The position numbers and the translations under genes were made by a program. Under the pieces are notes generated by a model, which was not told the DNA's origin, searched no databases, and saw nothing but the letters and a program-made list of their open reading frames with translations. A stretch of 7,260 nucleotides of DNA from Variovorax sp. (GTDB lineage: Bacteria > Pseudomonadota > Gammaproteobacteria > Burkholderiales > Burkholderiaceae_C): NCBI GenBank assembly GCA_028292145.1, contig JAQGMX010000208.1, forward strand, positions 1-7,260, written 5' to 3'. Below, one piece after another: positions 5,448 through 7,260 of the stretch (the stretch's first letter is position 1; each line of letters begins with the position of its first letter).

Positions 5448-6953
5448 CTAAAAGCGCGGCAGGTCGGCGAAAGGCAGCGTCTTGCCGCCGCGCACGACCT
5501 GCTTTCCGTATTCGGCGCAGCGCTGGAGCGTCGGGATGACCTTGCCGGGATTCAGCATGCCTTCGGGATCGAAGGCGCGCTTGACGCCGAACATCATCTC
5601 GTTCTCGGCGGCCGTGAATTGCACGCACATGCTGTTGAGCTTCTCGACGCCGACGCCATGCTCGCCTGAAACGGTACCGCCCATCGCAACGCTAGTCTCC
5701 AGGATGTCGGCGCCGAAGAGCTCGCAGCGATGCAGCTCGTCCGGATCGTTGGCGTCGAACAGCACCAGCGGATGCAGATTGCCGTCGCCGGCATGGAACA
5801 CGTTGCAGCAGCGTAGGTTGTATTTGATTTCCATCTGCTGGATGGCCAGCAGGATGTCGGCCAGACGCTTGCGAGGGATGGTCGAATCCAGGCACATGTA
5901 GTCGGGACTGATGCGGCCCGATGCCGGAAACGCATTTTTCCGGCCGCTCCAGAATTTCAGCCGCTCGTCCTCGTTCTCGCTGATCGAGATGGCGGTGGCG
6001 CCGCAGCCACGCAGCACGGCGGTCATGCGGCCGATCTCTTCCTCGACTTCTTCCGGCGTACCGTCCGATTCGCACAGCAGGATCGCGGCGGCGTCGAGGT
6101 CGTAGCCTGCGCGCACGAAATCCTCGACGGCGGCGGTCATCGGCTTGTCCATCATCTCCAGGCCCGCTGGGATGATGCCGGCGGCAATGACCGCGGCCAC
6201 GGCGTCACCGGCTTTGCGCACATCGTCGAAACTGGCCATGATGCAGCGCGCGAGTTGCGGCTTGGGCACCAGCTTGACGGTGACTTCGAGCGTCACCGCC
6301 AGCATGCCTTCGCTGCCGACCACCAGCGCCAACAGGTCGAGCCCCGGCGCGTCGAGCGCATCGCCGCCGAACTCGATCGGCTCGCCCTCGGCCGTGAAGC
6401 CGCGCACGCGCATCACGTTGTGCAGCGTAAGCCCGTACTTCAGGCAATGCACGCCGCCTGAGTTCTCGGCCACGTTGCCGCCGATGGTGCAGGCGATCTG
6501 GCTCGACGGATCGGGTGCGTAGTAGAGATTGAAAGGCGCCGCCGCCTCGCTGATCGCGAGATTGCGCACGCCGCACTGCACGACGGCAGTCCGGCTGACC
6601 GGATCGATCTTCAGGATTCGATTGAATTTGGCCAGCGACATCGTCACGCCCATCGGGTCGGGCATCGCGCCGCCCGAAAGCCCGGTGCCGGCGCCGCGCG
6701 CCACGACCGGCACGCCGAGCTTGTGGCAGGTTGCCAACACGGCGGCGACCTGCGCCTCGGTTTCGGGCAAAGCCACGACCAGCGGACGCGCCCGATAGGC
6801 CGTGAGGCCGTCGCATTCGTAGGGCGTCGTGTCCTCGTCCTGCCAGATCAGCGCGTGCGACGGCAGGTGCGCCTGCAGCGCACGCACGATCTGCGACTGG
6901 CGTTCGGAGCGCTGGAGCAGCGCATGCTGGGTGGGCGTGGCGGGTGCGTTCAT
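5448..6953 (-). CDS. glcD: FAD-linked oxidase, glycolate oxidase subunit GlcD-like
   Basis: The 501-residue product belongs to the FAD-dependent 2-hydroxyacid oxidase family (GlcD / D-lactate dehydrogenase), which oxidises glycolate or D-lactate to the 2-oxo acid. The PCMH-type FAD-binding domain (about 50-235) includes ARGAGTGLSGG (85-95), PDPSS (147-151), IGGNVAENSGG (157-167) and GSEGMLAV (213-220). The C-terminal FAD-oxidase domain carries FHAGDGNLHP (386-395), GEHGVG (430-435) and DPEGMLNPGK (462-471), the conserved substrate/flavin end. Length matches E. coli GlcD closely. GlcD normally works with GlcE and the iron-sulfur subunit GlcF, usually encoded next to it; neither is here, because the gene is followed by a convergent gene and preceded by a divergent one. 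It may pair with subunits encoded elsewhere or be a single-subunit D-2-hydroxyacid dehydrogenase. The ATG at 6951-6953 has only a weak upstream ribosome-binding site. Confidence 0.9.
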   Translation of the reverse strand: MNAPATPTQHALLQRSERQSQIVRALQAHLPSHALIWQDEDTTPYECDGLTAYRARPLVVALPETEAQVAAVLATCHKLGVPVVARGAGTGLSGGAMPDPMGVTMSLAKFNRILKIDPVSRTAVVQCGVRNLAISEAAAPFNLYYAPDPSSQIACTIGGNVAENSGGVHCLKYGLTLHNVMRVRGFTAEGEPIEFGGDALDAPGLDLLALVVGSEGMLAVTLEVTVKLVPKPQLARCIMASFDDVRKAGDAVAAVIAAGIIPAGLEMMDKPMTAAVEDFVRAGYDLDAAAILLCESDGTPEEVEEEIGRMTAVLRGCGATAISISENEDERLKFWSGRKNAFPASGRISPDYMCLDSTIPRKRLADILLAIQQMEIKYNLRCCNVFHAGDGNLHPLVLFDANDPDELHRCELFGADILETSVAMGGTVSGEHGVGVEKLNSMCVQFTAAENEMMFGVKRAFDPEGMLNPGKVIPTLQRCAEYGKQVVRGGKTLPFADLPRF

Positions 6954-6975
6954 GGTGGCACTCTACCGCCGAGAA

Positions 6976-7032
6976 GCAATGGCGTGCGTCGCGAGAACGA
7001 CCATGCCCATGACCGAATCATGCAATGGCGTG
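6976..7032. repeat. 11-base direct repeat in the glcD/antitoxin intergenic region
   Basis: GCAATGGCGTG occurs identically at 6976-6986 and 7022-7032, 46 bases apart, and a shorter GCAATG recurs at 7052-7057. Two perfect 11-base copies so close together are unlikely by chance. They could be regulator sites for the divergent glcD promoter or a relic of local duplication. Confidence 0.45.
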
Positions 7033-7051
7033 TTTATACGTTCGTTGACAC
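7032..7051. promoter_or_regulatory. Second, degenerate copy of the antitoxin operator
   Basis: This 20-base stretch (GTTTATAC, GTTC, GTTGACAC) matches the perfect operator at 7063-7082 at 14 of 20 positions in the same orientation. The offset of 31 bases is close to three DNA turns, placing both on the same face. It covers the -35 box of the antitoxin promoter and, on the other strand, a TATAAA (7038 to 7033) that could be a -10 box for glcD. Confidence 0.4.
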
Positions 7052-7073
7052 GCAATGCTGCCGTTGATACATT
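7045..7073 (+). promoter_or_regulatory. Promoter of the MazE-like antitoxin gene
   Basis: A perfect consensus -35 TTGACA at 7045-7050 is followed after 17 bases by TACATT at 7068-7073 (4 of 6 with TATAAT). Transcription would start near 7080, leaving a leader of about 18 bases that includes the ribosome-binding site. Spacing and position are those expected of a sigma-70 promoter. Confidence 0.6.
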
Positions 7074-7082
7074 CGTATCAAC
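7063..7082. promoter_or_regulatory. Perfect inverted-repeat operator over the antitoxin promoter
   Basis: GTTGATAC (7063-7070) and GTATCAAC (7075-7082) are perfect 8-base arms around a 4-base ATTC spacer. The site covers the -10 box and transcription start of the antitoxin gene. MazE/AbrB-fold antitoxins typically repress their own operon through palindromes at exactly this position, so autoregulation is the best explanation. The short arms and small loop could also form an RNA hairpin, but the 5' arm lies upstream of the predicted start, which argues for a DNA site. Confidence 0.6.
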
Positions 7083-7084
7083 TT

Positions 7085-7090
7085 AGAGGA
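7085..7090 (+). promoter_or_regulatory. Ribosome-binding site of the antitoxin gene
   Basis: AGAGGA lies 7 bases before the ATG at 7098 and favours that start over the in-frame ATG at 7110. Confidence 0.75.
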
Positions 7091-7097
7091 AAATCAA

Positions 7098-7260
7098 ATG
7101 AACACATCGATGGGCCAGATCAGCGCTTGGGGCAACGGCCTCGCATTTCGCCTGACCAAGCCTCAAGCAAAGGCAGCAGGCGTGGGCGAAGGTTCGCAGG
7201 TGCGGGTGACGGTCGAGCCGGGCCGCATCGTCATCGAGGCCGAGACGGAGCCGACGCTGG
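7098..7260 (+). CDS. MazE/AbrB-type antitoxin, N-terminal part (cut by window end)
   Basis: The visible 54 residues begin MNTSMGQISAWGNGLAFRLTK and continue through EGSQVRVTVEPGRIVIEA. The WGNGLAFRLTK segment corresponds to the WGNSLAVRLPK signature of the MazE/AbrB/SpoVT swapped-hairpin DNA-binding domain, and the following beta-strand pattern completes that fold. The family antitoxins bind and neutralise a MazF/PemK-type endoribonuclease (or sometimes another toxin) and repress their own operon through this N-terminal domain. The C-terminal toxin-binding part and any toxin gene lie beyond the window, so toxin type cannot be stated. The gene has its own strong promoter, operator and ribosome-binding site, and is divergent from glcD. 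A lone AbrB-like regulator without a toxin is the alternative. Confidence 0.85.
   Translation, partial: MNTSMGQISAWGNGLAFRLTKPQAKAAGVGEGSQVRVTVEPGRIVIEAETEPTL

Noticed and set aside
1..7260. CRISPR array, tRNA, rRNA, insertion sequence or intrinsic terminators with U-runs
   Set aside because: I looked for spaced direct repeats, cloverleaf-like sequences, terminal inverted repeats, transposase motifs and GC stems followed by T-runs and saw none.

Overview
The window is GC-rich and gene-dense, with nine protein genes (two cut by the window edges). Codon use, gene families (a DUF2242-type lipoprotein, a WXXGXW/YXWGXW-repeat protein, an FrcK/YggC-like P-loop kinase, Glu/Leu/Phe/Val-type glutamate dehydrogenase) and sequence flavour suggest a betaproteobacterial, probably Burkholderiales, chromosome. 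That taxonomic call is inference from family knowledge; no rRNA or marker gene is present. I see no insertion sequence, prophage, CRISPR array, tRNA or rRNA.

Layout. Positions 1-60 hold the last codons of a YggS-family PLP-binding protein on the + strand, a fragment easily missed because it is so short. After a 124-base gap with a candidate promoter and a hairpin come gdhA (185-1456), a kinase of the fructose-transport/pantothenate-kinase-like family starting one base after the gdhA stop, and, after a gap rich in alternative hairpins, a DUF2242-like outer-membrane lipoprotein (2166-2903). These are met head-on, with no intergenic base at all, by a minus-strand operon that reads tetR-type regulator (4972 to 4337), arginase rocF (4340 to 3375) and a stand-alone receiver-domain protein (3323 to 2904). 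The tetR stop and rocF start overlap as ATGA. Divergent from tetR is a small secreted WXXGXW protein (5071-5445), which again converges, with a 2-base gap, on a glcD-like FAD oxidase (6953 to 5448). Divergent from glcD, at the right edge, is the start of a MazE/AbrB-type antitoxin (7098 to the window end) with a well-formed promoter and a perfect inverted-repeat operator.

How the genes fit together. Arginase makes ornithine and urea. Ornithine is normally converted to glutamate, and glutamate dehydrogenase links glutamate with 2-oxoglutarate, so the two best-defined enzymes sit at two ends of an arginine/glutamate nitrogen route. The missing middle steps are not in the window, so a functional link is only suggested. 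The tetR-rocF coupling makes the TetR protein the natural candidate for controlling arginase.

I did not find a clearly new multi-gene system. The most interesting items are non-coding: a chain of mutually exclusive hairpins between the kinase and lipoprotein genes, and a two-copy operator at the antitoxin promoter with copies 31 bp (about three helical turns) apart. Next come the uncharacterised kinase coupled to gdhA and the receiver protein coupled to arginase.
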